Part shown: one piece after another, positions 26,316 to 35,031 of the stretch
Layout: each line of letters begins with the position of its first letter
Position numbering within the stretch: the first letter of the stretch is position 1
NCBI RefSeq assembly: GCF_002855495.1
Contig: NZ_PKRO01000003.1
Span: 1-64,000 of the forward strand
DNA length: 64,000 nucleotides
Source of the DNA: Porphyrobacter sp. TH134
GTDB taxonomy: Bacteria > Pseudomonadota > Alphaproteobacteria > Sphingomonadales > Sphingomonadaceae
Direction of reading: 5' to 3'
The notes under the pieces: model-generated
The model's database searches: none
What the model saw: only the letters and a program-made list of their open reading frames with translations
Told to the model about the DNA's origin: nothing
Program-made: the position numbers and the translations under genes

Positions 26316-27635
26316 ATGGCTGATTTGTTCGGACAAGACGCCCCCGAGGCTCCGCGCGGCGATGGCGCGCCCGCCGCCGATGCGCCGTTAGCCGACCGGC
26401 TGCGCCCGCAATCCCTCGCCGAAGTGGTGGGGCAAGAACATCTGACCGGCCCCGAAGGCGCAATCGGGCGGATGGTCGCCGCTGGCCGCCTTGCCAGCAT
26501 GATCCTGTGGGGACCGCCCGGCACCGGCAAGACCAGCATTGCGCGGCTGCTGGCGGACGCGGTGGGGATGCGGTTTGCCGCGATCAGCGCGGTTTTCTCC
26601 GGCGTGGCGGACCTGAAGAAGGTCTTTGCCGAGGCCGAGAAAACGGCCAGCACCGGCCGCAAAACGCTGTTGTTTGTGGACGAGATTCACCGCTTCAACC
26701 GCGCGCAGCAGGACGGCTTTCTCCCCTATGTCGAACGCGGGGTGGTGACGCTGGTGGGGGCTACCACGGAAAACCCCAGCTTCGCCTTGAACGCCGCGCT
26801 GCTATCCCGCGCGCAGGTGTTGGTGCTGAACCGGCTGGACGAAGCGGCGCTGGCGATGCTGCTCGCCAAGGCGGAAGGTTTGGAAGGCCCCCTCCCTGTG
26901 ACCCCGGAAGCGCGCGCCGCGATGATTACCGGGGCCGATGGCGACGGGCGGTTCCTGCTGGGGCAGGCCGAGACTTTATATGCCGCAGGGCTGGCCCAGC
27001 CGCTCGACCCGGCGGCGCTCGGCGCGTTCCTGCAACGCCGCGTGGCGGTGTATGACAAGGACCGCGACGGGCATTACAACCTCATCAGCGCCCTGCACAA
27101 AGCGGTGCGCGGAAGCGATCCGCAGGCCGCCCTTTATTACCTCGCCCGGATGCTGACCGAGGGCGAAGAACCGCTGTTCCTTGCCCGGCGGCTGGTGCGC
27201 ATGGCGGTGGAGGACATCGGCCTTGCCGATCCCCACGCCCTGCCGCAGTGCATGGCCGCGATGGAGGCTTACCGTTTCCTCGGCAGCCCGGAAGGCGAGC
27301 TGGCACTGGCGCAGGCGTGCCTCTACCTTGCCACCGCGCCCAAATCCAACGCGGTCTATGCGGCGCAAAAGGCCGCATGGAAAAGCGCGAAGGAGACCGG
27401 CAGCCTCGCCCCGCCCGCCAACATCCTCAACGCGCCGACCAAGCTGATGAAGGATATCGGTTACGGCGAAGGCTATACCTACGACCACAACACGGCCGAA
27501 GGGTTCTCGGGCGACAATTACTGGCCTGACGGCATGACGCCGGAACGGTTCTACACGCCGGTGGAGCGCGGGTTCGAGCGTGAGGTGAAAAAGCGGCTGG
27601 ATTACTGGGACAAGCTGCGGAGCGAACGCGGGTGA
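26316..27635 (+). CDS. rarA: Replication-associated recombination protein A (AAA+ ATPase)
   Basis: RarA/MgsA/WRNIP1-family AAA+ ATPase that acts at stalled replication forks. The 439-residue protein has a Walker A motif G-P-P-G-T-G-K-T-S at 66-74, Walker B L-F-V-D-E-I-H-R-F-N near 118, and sensor 1 G-A-T-T-E-N-P-S-F. A C-terminal tetramerisation domain ends with the family's N-Y-W-P-D-G-M segment. Length is standard. Its last codons overlap the next gene by 4 bases (GTGA), so the two are translationally coupled. Confidence 0.94.
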   Translation: MADLFGQDAPEAPRGDGAPAADAPLADRLRPQSLAEVVGQEHLTGPEGAIGRMVAAGRLASMILWGPPGTGKTSIARLLADAVGMRFAAISAVFSGVADLKKVFAEAEKTASTGRKTLLFVDEIHRFNRAQQDGFLPYVERGVVTLVGATTENPSFALNAALLSRAQVLVLNRLDEAALAMLLAKAEGLEGPLPVTPEARAAMITGADGDGRFLLGQAETLYAAGLAQPLDPAALGAFLQRRVAVYDKDRDGHYNLISALHKAVRGSDPQAALYYLARMLTEGEEPLFLARRLVRMAVEDIGLADPHALPQCMAAMEAYRFLGSPEGELALAQACLYLATAPKSNAVYAAQKAAWKSAKETGSLAPPANILNAPTKLMKDIGYGEGYTYDHNTAEGFSGDNYWPDGMTPERFYTPVERGFEREVKKRLDYWDKLRSERG

Positions 27636-28516
27636 CCGGCTTTACGCATTTTCTCGCGGTCGATTGGTCAGGCGCCAAGGGCGTGCGGCAGAAAGGCATC
27701 GCGGTGGCAGTCGCGCTGGCAGATGGCGGGCCGCCGGTGCTGGTCACCCCGCCCGATCCCAAAGGCTGGGCGCGTAGCGACGTGCTGGCGCGCTTACGCG
27801 ATCTGCCGGGTGCAACGCTGGTGGGCCTCGATCTCGGGATCAGCCTGCCGCACGCCGATGCGGGGGCGTTTTTTCCCGGCTGGGACGCCAGCCCCGCCGA
27901 TGCGCGGGGGCTATGGGCGCTGATCGACGCGCTGTGCGAAGGTGATCCGAACCTTGAGGCAGGCGGCTTTGTCACCCACCCGCAAGCCTCGCGTTATTTC
28001 CGCCACGGCGCGGGGCTGGAAGGCGACCGCTTTCTCATCCCCGGTGCCGCCACGCGCGAGGGGCGTTTCCGGGTGGCCGAAGCCGCCCAGCGCCAGCAGG
28101 GCGTGCGGCCGGTGAGCAATTTCAACCTCGTGGGCGCAGCGCAGGTCGGCAAATCAAGCCTGACGGGCATGCGGATGCTGCACCGGCTGGGCGGCAAAGT
28201 GCCAGTGTGGCCGGTTGACCCGTTGCCCGCCGAAGGCTCGGTCATCACGGAGATTTACACGTCGGTCGCGGCGCGGCTGGGCGGCGTGACCGGGGCCGCC
28301 ACCAAACTGCGCAGCTACGGCGCGCTGAACGATGCGCTGGACGTGCTCGGCTCACCGCCGGTCGCCGGAACCGGGGCCATCGACGATCACTCGTCAGACG
28401 CCCTGCTGACCGCCGCGTGGCTGCGCCATGTCCATGCCATCGGCGATCTGTGGCACCCCAGCAGCCTCACCGCCGAAATCGCCCGCACCGAAGGATGGAC
28501 ATTCGGTGCGGTTTAG
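27632..28516 (+). CDS. RNase H-fold (DUF429-like) protein
   Basis: 294 residues, function unknown. Features fit the DUF429-type RNase H superfamily. The first strand carries an acidic V-D-W-S-G-A-K-G near residue 10, a second acidic V-G-L-D-L-G-I-S strand follows near 69, and a late D-D-H-S-S-D-A-L-L-T-A-A-W helix sits near residue 250, matching the acidic triad expected for metal-dependent nuclease or transposase-like folds. GTG start overlaps the rarA stop, suggesting co-expression with a fork-repair protein (inference). Nuclease activity has not been shown for this family as far as I know. Confidence 0.65.
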   Translation: MTGFTHFLAVDWSGAKGVRQKGIAVAVALADGGPPVLVTPPDPKGWARSDVLARLRDLPGATLVGLDLGISLPHADAGAFFPGWDASPADARGLWALIDALCEGDPNLEAGGFVTHPQASRYFRHGAGLEGDRFLIPGAATREGRFRVAEAAQRQQGVRPVSNFNLVGAAQVGKSSLTGMRMLHRLGGKVPVWPVDPLPAEGSVITEIYTSVAARLGGVTGAATKLRSYGALNDALDVLGSPPVAGTGAIDDHSSDALLTAAWLRHVHAIGDLWHPSSLTAEIARTEGWTFGAV

Positions 28517-28553
28517 TCCGCCCGCCGCACCGGACTGCGATTGTGGTCACAAT

Positions 28554-28586
28554 TGTCACGCAAGTGACACCAAAGCGACATAGAGG
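28554..28586 (+). promoter_or_regulatory. Pho-box-like triple direct repeat
   Basis: Three contiguous 11-base units, TGTCACGCAAG, TGACACCAAAG and CGACATAGAGG, begin 84 bases upstream of the porin start. The TGTCA-type word at 11-base spacing is the known layout of PhoB binding sites. The gene downstream is an OprO/OprP-type porin, which is a classical Pho-regulon member. Confidence 0.55.
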
Positions 28587-28637
28587 CGCGGTCGTCGGCA
28601 CCCGGCGGTGCCAGCCAACCTGCAAAGGCACTTGTTC

Positions 28638-30128
28638 ATGTCGTTCGTTTCGAGGCACTGCTCCCCTGCCGTTATCGCGCTCACCCTGCTGGCCAGCGTC
28701 AGCAGCACCGCAGCGCAGGCGCAGAGCGCCCCTGCCCCCGTATCAGCGGACGATCAGGCCCGCACGATTGCCGATCTGCAACGGCAGATTGACGAATTGA
28801 AGGCGATCGTCACCGCGCTCCAGACAGCGCAGAGCGCGCCTGCTGCGGCACCCCCGCCGGCAATGGCGGTGCCCGCACCGCTGATGGCGCAGGCAGAGCC
28901 GCAGGCCGCGCCGTCCGCTCCGGCCTCCGTGCCGGAAGGCAATCCCAGCTTCGCCGCCGCTGCCGCGCCTGCACCCAAGAGCAAGGCATGGTACGAAAAA
29001 CTGCGGCTGCGCGGTTACACCCAGATGCGGTTCAGCCAGATCGTCTCCGGCGATGCCGATGCACCCGCTGGTGTTTCGCGCCTGCGATCCATCCACGACA
29101 GCGCGGTCAACGCCGACAGCAATTTCAGTTTCCGCCGTCTGCGCATGGTCATCCAGGGCGATCTGAACGACCACGTATCGCTCTATTTCCAGCCCGATTT
29201 TGCCGCCGCTGTATCCAACCAGTCGGTGGGCGAGCGGCGCGAGGGGACGGTGTCCCTGCGCGACATGTATGCCGATGTCTTCCCTTTCGATGACAAATCC
29301 TTCCGCATCCGGCTGGGCCAGTCGAAGGTACCCTATGGCTGGGAAAACATGCAGTCCTCGTCCAACCGCCTCGCGCTGGACCGGACCGATGCGATCAATT
29401 CGGCCGCTCCGGGCGAGCGCGATCTTGGCATTGTTGCCTATTACACCCCGCCGCGCGTCCAGGCGATCTGGGACCGGCTGGCCGATGATGGGCAGAAACT
29501 TTTCGGCAATTACGGCGCATTCGGGTTCGGGGTCTTCAACGGGCAGGGCCTCAACCGCACCGAGACTGACAATGACGTGATGCTGGTGGGCCTTGCGACC
29601 TGGCCGTTCGAACTGGACGGTCTGGGGCTGGACGGACAAGTGTTGGAGCTGGGCGGTGCGATCATGCGCAACACCATCCGCCCGGAAATCCGCACCGGCG
29701 GGGTCAGCCCGGCCGGGCTCAAGGATGACCGCGTCGGCGTGCATGCGATCCTATACCCCCAGCCCTTTGGTATCCAGGCGGAATGGAACTGGGGTACGGG
29801 GCCGGAATTCGTCCCCGCCAGCGGCCGGATCGAAGAGCGCCCGCTCAATGGCGGCTATGTGCAAGCGATGGCCAAGATCGACAACTCGCCGATCGGCCCG
29901 TTCTATCCCTTTGCCCGCTGGCAGTATTATCGCGGCGGCTTCAAAGGCGCGATCAACGCGCCCCGGCTGGAGACCGAAGAGCTGGAGCTGGGCTTCGAGT
30001 TCAACCTTGATCCAGCGCTTGAACTGACCGCAACCTACGGCTGGGCATCCCGCAAGGAAGCTGACGAGCGCCGCCTCGGGCAAGCCGAAGGACAGATCCT
30101 GCGCATTCAGGCGCAATGGAACTATTGA
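28638..30128 (+). CDS. Phosphate-selective-type porin (OprO/OprP family)
   Basis: Outer-membrane trimeric porin for anions, likely phosphate. The 496-residue product has a signal peptide (T-A-A-Q-A-Q-S), a short coiled coil (I-A-D-L-Q-R-Q-I-D-E-L-K) and an Ala/Pro-rich linker. A beta-barrel follows, with F-R-I-R-L-G-Q-S-K-V-P-Y-G-W-E typical of this family, and it ends with an aromatic-flanked last strand (I-Q-A-Q-W-N-Y). Start 28638 was preferred over the in-frame 28608 because it begins directly at the signal peptide. A Pho-box-like repeat sits upstream. Polyphosphate or other anion selectivity cannot be told from sequence. Confidence 0.88.
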   Translation: MSFVSRHCSPAVIALTLLASVSSTAAQAQSAPAPVSADDQARTIADLQRQIDELKAIVTALQTAQSAPAAAPPPAMAVPAPLMAQAEPQAAPSAPASVPEGNPSFAAAAAPAPKSKAWYEKLRLRGYTQMRFSQIVSGDADAPAGVSRLRSIHDSAVNADSNFSFRRLRMVIQGDLNDHVSLYFQPDFAAAVSNQSVGERREGTVSLRDMYADVFPFDDKSFRIRLGQSKVPYGWENMQSSSNRLALDRTDAINSAAPGERDLGIVAYYTPPRVQAIWDRLADDGQKLFGNYGAFGFGVFNGQGLNRTETDNDVMLVGLATWPFELDGLGLDGQVLELGGAIMRNTIRPEIRTGGVSPAGLKDDRVGVHAILYPQPFGIQAEWNWGTGPEFVPASGRIEERPLNGGYVQAMAKIDNSPIGPFYPFARWQYYRGGFKGAINAPRLETEELELGFEFNLDPALELTATYGWASRKEADERRLGQAEGQILRIQAQWNY

Positions 30129-30201
30129 AAACGGCGCGTGTTGCAGCCGCCAGACCCTTGAGGGCGCGGCCGTTTGCCGCTAGGGCGCGACCTATTGATG
30201 T

Positions 30202-30277
<76 letters not shown>

Positions 30278-30288
30278 GGTTTTACCCC

Positions 30289-31215
30289 TCACCCCAGCTT
30301 TAGGAAAAACTCCTCGCGCTCACGGCGCAATTGCGCCGGGCTGAGCGCTGCCAGTCCGGCCAATTCGGCGCGTAAGGCCAGCGCCAAGCGCTTGACTGTC
30401 TCGCCTGCATCACGATGCGCGCCGCCGCGCGGTTCGTAGACGATGCGGTGGATCACGCCGAGTTTGAGGAGGTCCGCCGCCGTCACCCGCATTGCCTCGG
30501 CCGCGGTGGCCGCTTGCGCAGCGCTGCGCCACAGGATCGAGGCGCAGCCTTCGGGCGAGATCACCGAATAGACCGCGTGTTCCAGCATCAGCACCCGGTT
30601 GGCTGCCGCCAGCGCCACCGCGCCGCCCGATCCGCCTTCGCCGATGATCACTGCGATCAATGGCACACCCAAGGCGAGGCACGCCTCGGTCGAGCGGGCG
30701 ATGGCTTCGGCCTGCCCGCGCGCCTCGGCATCGACGCCGGGGAAGGCGCCGGGGGTGTCCACCAGCGTCACCACGGGGAGGCCGAAACGGTCAGCGAGTT
30801 CCATCAGCCGGATCGCCTTGCGATAGCCTTCGGGCCGCGCCATGCCGAAATTGTGCCTGAGGCGCCCCGGCGTATCCTCGCCCTTCATGTGGCCGATCAC
30901 CATGACCTTGCGCCCCTCGAAGCGGGCAAAGCCGCCGATGATCGCCTGATCGTCGTCGAACACTCGGTCGCCCGCGATGGGCAGGAAGTCCTCGAACAAC
31001 CCCGCTACCAGCTTCTCGAACCGCGGGCGCTGGGGATGGCGGGCGACGAGCGTGCGCTGCCATGGGGTCAGCCGCGCATAGGTGTCCGCAAGCAGCTTGT
31101 CCGCCCGCTCGGCGAGCATCCGCGCCTCGGCCACGCCTTCGGGCAGGGCGGACAGCTCTGCCACATGCTTGTCGAGTGCCTCGATCGGCTTCTCGAAGGG
31201 CAGGTACTGGATCAT
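30289..31215 (-). CDS. accA: Acetyl-CoA carboxylase carboxyltransferase subunit alpha
   Basis: Carboxyltransferase alpha subunit that with AccD transfers CO2 from carboxybiotin to acetyl-CoA, giving malonyl-CoA. The 308-residue product has the AccA N-terminal helix (F-E-K-P-I-E-A-L), the crotonase-fold core G-H-M-K-G-E-D-T with [22 protein letters not shown] and [11 protein letters not shown]. Length is normal. The start lies 13 bases after the malonyl-CoA reductase stop, so it is probably translated from the same mRNA and supplies that enzyme's substrate. It could be the only accA of the genome or a dedicated paralogue; sequence alone does not decide. accD, accB and accC are not in the window. 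Confidence 0.93.
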   Translation of the reverse strand: MIQYLPFEKPIEALDKHVAELSALPEGVAEARMLAERADKLLADTYARLTPWQRTLVARHPQRPRFEKLVAGLFEDFLPIAGDRVFDDDQAIIGGFARFEGRKVMVIGHMKGEDTPGRLRHNFGMARPEGYRKAIRLMELADRFGLPVVTLVDTPGAFPGVDAEARGQAEAIARSTEACLALGVPLIAVIIGEGGSGGAVALAAANRVLMLEHAVYSVISPEGCASILWRSAAQAATAAEAMRVTAADLLKLGVIHRIVYEPRGGAHRDAGETVKRLALALRAELAGLAALSPAQLRREREEFFLKLG

Positions 31216-31228
31216 CCCTGCACTTCTA

Positions 31229-34200
31229 TCACACCGTCATCGACATGCCGCGATAGATCCGCGCACGGTAACGCGAATCTTCCGCATCCGGCAGCGGCGC
31301 GCCAACCAGCAGCACCGCGCGGGCGAAACGGCGGACCTCTTCGAGATGCTCGTCGAGATCGCGCGGTTCTTCCGATTGCACCCGTCGCGTGAGGTTGATC
31401 TGGTTGACCGGCACATCATGCACCAGCCGCTCGTTTTCCACGGCAAGGGTTGCGGTGAAGGCGTGGAGCGTGGTCTTGATGAAGTTGGCTAGGGCAAAGG
31501 CAGGGGACTTGTCGCCCATCGGCACGTCCGGGCTGGTCAGCACCAGCTGGCAATCGTCATACAGGGACGCGCGGCGCGACACGCGGAAGTGGTGGGTGAG
31601 GTTGTCCTCGACCACTTGGCGGAACTCCTCGGGGGTGAGCGGATCGGCGGTGTCGAACAGCTTACCGGGAAGCGCGGCAAAGGGCGTCGAAAGGATCGTC
31701 GTGGGACGGCCCCAGGCGATCAGCGCCTCGTCCATCGCGGCCTCGATATCGGTCGAGACCACCAGCGAGGTCAGCGCCTCGGCGGTTTCGGCATCGAGCT
31801 GCGCCTTGATCGCCTCGAAGCCTTCGGCGGTGCGAGTGATCATCACCACGTTGGCGGCATGGCAATCCTCGATAAAGGCGCGCGCGGTTTCGGCGAGGTA
31901 ATCGGCAAGGTGTTCACCGATGATCCACACCGTCTTGCCCCGCATCTGATCGAGCCGTTCCTGCTTGGGGCTGCCGAACAATTCGCGCTCGGTGGTCGAG
32001 CGTTCGACGCTGAGGCCGCCCGAGGGCATGAAGGTCTCGCCCGAAACGGCGCGGTCGGCGAGGAAGAAGACCGTGGCCTGCGCGACGTCATGCTCGGTCG
32101 GCATCTTGCCGAGATAGAGCTTGGAGAGCACCCCGCTGCCGACCTTCTTGGCCTCGATGGCGATCTTGTCGGCGGGCAGGAAGGGTGCGTCCTCGGGCGG
32201 CACGCGAAGCAGCCAGTCGGCGTCAGCCTCGGGCGTGGCCGGGCGGTCGTTCCATTCGGGCGCATCGAGGAACAGGCCCGCCTGCCTGAGGCGGCTGACC
32301 AGCGCGGCGGCGATGCCGGGGGTGAGCAGGTACTGGTCCCAGGTGCAGGTGCCATCGCCCTCGCGCGCGCAGGCCAGCGCCAGTTCGCGCAGTTCGTGCG
32401 GGTTGTTGGTGTCGTGGCTCATCTTGGTGGTGTCATTGCGCGCGAGCCGCGCCAGCACCGCCTCGACCCTGACCCCGCGCCGGATCGCCTTGATCGCGGC
32501 GGCGTGGACAGCATTCAACCGCTTGTTTTCAAGGATCAGCTTGCCGCGCCGCTCGAAAAGGCCGGGCTTGCCGCCGGTGCCCGACAGGCGATCCCCATCG
32601 ACCGGCCCGGGCGCGATCGCGTTGAATTGCACCTCGGGGCCGAGATAGCGCGCCATCGATTCCACCATCGCGCGCTGCCCCGCCTTGGACACGGCGTAAT
32701 CCGCCCGGTTGGGATAGGCGACCGCAAGATACTTCTCGCCCCCGAAATAGGACGAGACATTGAGGATGTAGCCCGATCCTTGCGCCTTCATCAGCGGGGC
32801 GACGTGGTGCATCAGGAAGTAGTTCGACACGAGGTTCGCATCGAGCGTGTAATTCCAGGCGTCGACCCCCATGTCGACGACCATGTCTTCCGCGCCCGCG
32901 ACCCCGGCGTTGTTGATGAGGTAATCGATCCGCCCGAAGGCCTTCAGCGTCGCGTCGACCGCGCCCTTGAGGCTCTCGAAATTGCTGACATCGACATTGG
33001 CGAGGGTCTGCACCCGGCGCTCGACACCGGCGAAACCGATGTCCTCAAGCTCGGAAACGATCCGCGCGCGGGCGACAGCCAGCTCGCTTTCGCGCCGCGC
33101 GACCATCATCACCTTGCCGCCGGCCAGCGCCAGCAGACGCGCGACCTGTCCGCCAATACCCGCCGATCCCCCGGTGATAAGCGCGACTTTACCCAGATGC
33201 AGCCCGGTGATGTTCTCGGAGAAGCCGGGCATCGCCTTGCGCGCGCCGGTCGCCTCACCGATGTTGGCGGGGACGTAGAGCGTGATCTCGCCGAGCTTGC
33301 TTTCCTTGAGCAGGATCCGCGCGGCGTGGCCCGCGGTGAAGCGGATGTTCTCGGCTTCGGTGTTGGTGAAGCGCACGATCTGGTTGCCCCACTCCGCTTG
33401 CCGACGACGTCCATGCGCGGTGTCGATCTCGGATTCGTCGCGCCAGATACGGATCAGCTGTTCGGTCGCAGCGCGCAGGATGTGGCCATAGATGTCGCCC
33501 TTCCCGTCGCTGGCGTGGCTGACAAACACGAAGCGCGGCGGCTGCAGCAGATTGTCGTGCCGCTTCCAGTAGCGGCTCATAGTGCGGGCGAGCGCCATGT
33601 TGCCGGCGAGTTCGGCGTCCATCAACGCCTCGACCACAGAATCATCCGCCTCGGTGATCGCGCCCGCCAATTCGCCCGCGCTCAGCGCAGGCAGGAACAG
33701 CGCGCCACTGACCGGCGTGCCGCCCTTGGTGTAATCCTCCAGCGCCTCTTCCATCCCCGCCGGGTCTTTCCGGCTAAAGCGGATGATGGCGAGCTTGTCG
33801 GACAGGCCAAGCGCAGCGCAACGCTTCTCGGCGATGGCAACGTCGGCTGCGCGCGGCAGGCCAAGGACGACCTCCGCCCCGCAGGCCAGCTGCACTTGCG
33901 CGATTTCCAGCGCCTCTTCGAAATTGTCGCCGGCCGCGATCAGCACGGCCAAACCCGTACCGTCCATCGAACGCATGGTCGGGCGCGCCAGATAGGTCGA
34001 GCGTTGCTCCTTGCGCACGCTCATCCCATGGGTGACCTCGAAATCGTGGCCATTGTAAGCCGCGCTCTCATCGCTGCCGAGGAACACGCAGGTCGTCGCA
34101 ATGTCGGTGGGCGTCGGGAAGGTCTTGGCCTTGTCGTTCCCGCCCGTTGCGCGTTCGAGGCTCATCATGTCGAAGAACTGCGTCGCAGTGGTGCCCGCCG

Positions 34201-34927
34201 CATCGCCGCGCGCAGTGTCCATCGCGGCGAAGACATTGCGGATGCGCTCGCTCTCGATCGGGCCGGGGTAGACGAGATTGACGCGGATGCCCTTGGGGCC
34301 AAGTTCCAGCGACAATTCGCGGCTCCACGCATTCATCGCCGCCTTGGGGACCACATAGGCCGCGCGGGCGTAATAAGGCGTGCGGCTGAAGATGGTCGAG
34401 ACATTGATGATCGAGCCGCCCTCAGGGATATGCTCCGCCGCGACCCGCGCGACGTTCCAGGCGACGCCGAAGATGTTGCGCAGCGCCTGCCCCACGGTCT
34501 CGCTGTCGGTGCTGCCGGTCTTCTGGAGCGCCGCCAGCTCCTCCGCCGAAAGCGGCAGGTTTTCGATCGGCTGCTTGGGCCCGGCGCTGCCGGCGTTGTT
34601 GACCAGAATGTCGATACGCCCGAATTGCTTCACCACCTCTGCAATCGCCGCCCGCACCGAGGCGATGTCGCCGCCATCCAATGCCACCGTCGTGAGCCGC
34701 GCCGCGTCCGCGCCGGTCGCCTTCAAGAGCGCCTCGGCCGCCGCCTTGGTGCGGTCGGGCGTGCGGCCCGTCATGACCACGGTTGCGCCTTCTGCAAGGT
34801 AGTGGGTGACGATATGCCCGCCGAGATTGCCCGCCGCACCCGTGACGACCGCGATCTTGCCGGCAAGGCGGCCCGGAATATCGCCTTGCAGAGCAGGCGC
34901 AGCGGCAACGGCTTTCGGTTTGGCCAT
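31229..34927 (-). CDS. mcr: Bifunctional malonyl-CoA reductase (3-hydroxypropionate-forming)
   Basis: NADPH-dependent two-step reduction of malonyl-CoA to malonate semialdehyde and then 3-hydroxypropionate. The 1232 residues hold two tandem short-chain dehydrogenase units, as in the Chloroflexus enzyme (about 1220). The N-terminal half (alcohol dehydrogenase part) has T-G-A-A-G-N-L-G at 29-36, N-N-A-G at 110-113 and active-site Tyr191/Lys195 in Y-V-V-P-K. The C-terminal half (CoA-dependent reductase part) has T-G-G-S-A-G-I-G-G at 585-593, N-N-A-G near 673 and Tyr744/Lys748 in Y-A-V-S-K. The remainder to residue 1232 is a divergent third SDR-like region. GAGGAGA precedes the start. It lies between pcs and accA. 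Confidence 0.93.
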   Translation of the reverse strand: MAKPKAVAAAPALQGDIPGRLAGKIAVVTGAAGNLGGHIVTHYLAEGATVVMTGRTPDRTKAAAEALLKATGADAARLTTVALDGGDIASVRAAIAEVVKQFGRIDILVNNAGSAGPKQPIENLPLSAEELAALQKTGSTDSETVGQALRNIFGVAWNVARVAAEHIPEGGSIINVSTIFSRTPYYARAAYVVPKAAMNAWSRELSLELGPKGIRVNLVYPGPIESERIRNVFAAMDTARGDAAGTTATQFFDMMSLERATGGNDKAKTFPTPTDIATTCVFLGSDESAAYNGHDFEVTHGMSVRKEQRSTYLARPTMRSMDGTGLAVLIAAGDNFEEALEIAQVQLACGAEVVLGLPRAADVAIAEKRCAALGLSDKLAIIRFSRKDPAGMEEALEDYTKGGTPVSGALFLPALSAGELAGAITEADDSVVEALMDAELAGNMALARTMSRYWKRHDNLLQPPRFVFVSHASDGKGDIYGHILRAATEQLIRIWRDESEIDTAHGRRRQAEWGNQIVRFTNTEAENIRFTAGHAARILLKESKLGEITLYVPANIGEATGARKAMPGFSENITGLHLGKVALITGGSAGIGGQVARLLALAGGKVMMVARRESELAVARARIVSELEDIGFAGVERRVQTLANVDVSNFESLKGAVDATLKAFGRIDYLINNAGVAGAEDMVVDMGVDAWNYTLDANLVSNYFLMHHVAPLMKAQGSGYILNVSSYFGGEKYLAVAYPNRADYAVSKAGQRAMVESMARYLGPEVQFNAIAPGPVDGDRLSGTGGKPGLFERRGKLILENKRLNAVHAAAIKAIRRGVRVEAVLARLARNDTTKMSHDTNNPHELRELALACAREGDGTCTWDQYLLTPGIAAALVSRLRQAGLFLDAPEWNDRPATPEADADWLLRVPPEDAPFLPADKIAIEAKKVGSGVLSKLYLGKMPTEHDVAQATVFFLADRAVSGETFMPSGGLSVERSTTERELFGSPKQERLDQMRGKTVWIIGEHLADYLAETARAFIEDCHAANVVMITRTAEGFEAIKAQLDAETAEALTSLVVSTDIEAAMDEALIAWGRPTTILSTPFAALPGKLFDTADPLTPEEFRQVVEDNLTHHFRVSRRASLYDDCQLVLTSPDVPMGDKSPAFALANFIKTTLHAFTATLAVENERLVHDVPVNQINLTRRVQSEEPRDLDEHLEEVRRFARAVLLVGAPLPDAEDSRYRARIYRGMSMTV

Positions 34928-35031
34928 GTCTCTCTCCTCACAGAATTACCGCGAAGCAGCGCTTCGCTTTGCGTTTCGTTCATTCTCTGGGGAGGAGAGG
35001 GAAGAACGTTTCAAAAAGTGCAATGCACGAG
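34928..35031 (-). promoter_or_regulatory. pcs-mcr intergenic gap with small palindrome
   Basis: 104 bases between the pcs stop and the mcr start. It contains the 11-base palindrome GTGCAATGCAC (35018-35028) close to the pcs stop and a strong ribosome-binding site (GAGGAGAGA) before mcr. A weak terminator or processing site is possible, but no T-run follows, so read-through from pcs is likely. Confidence 0.4.
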
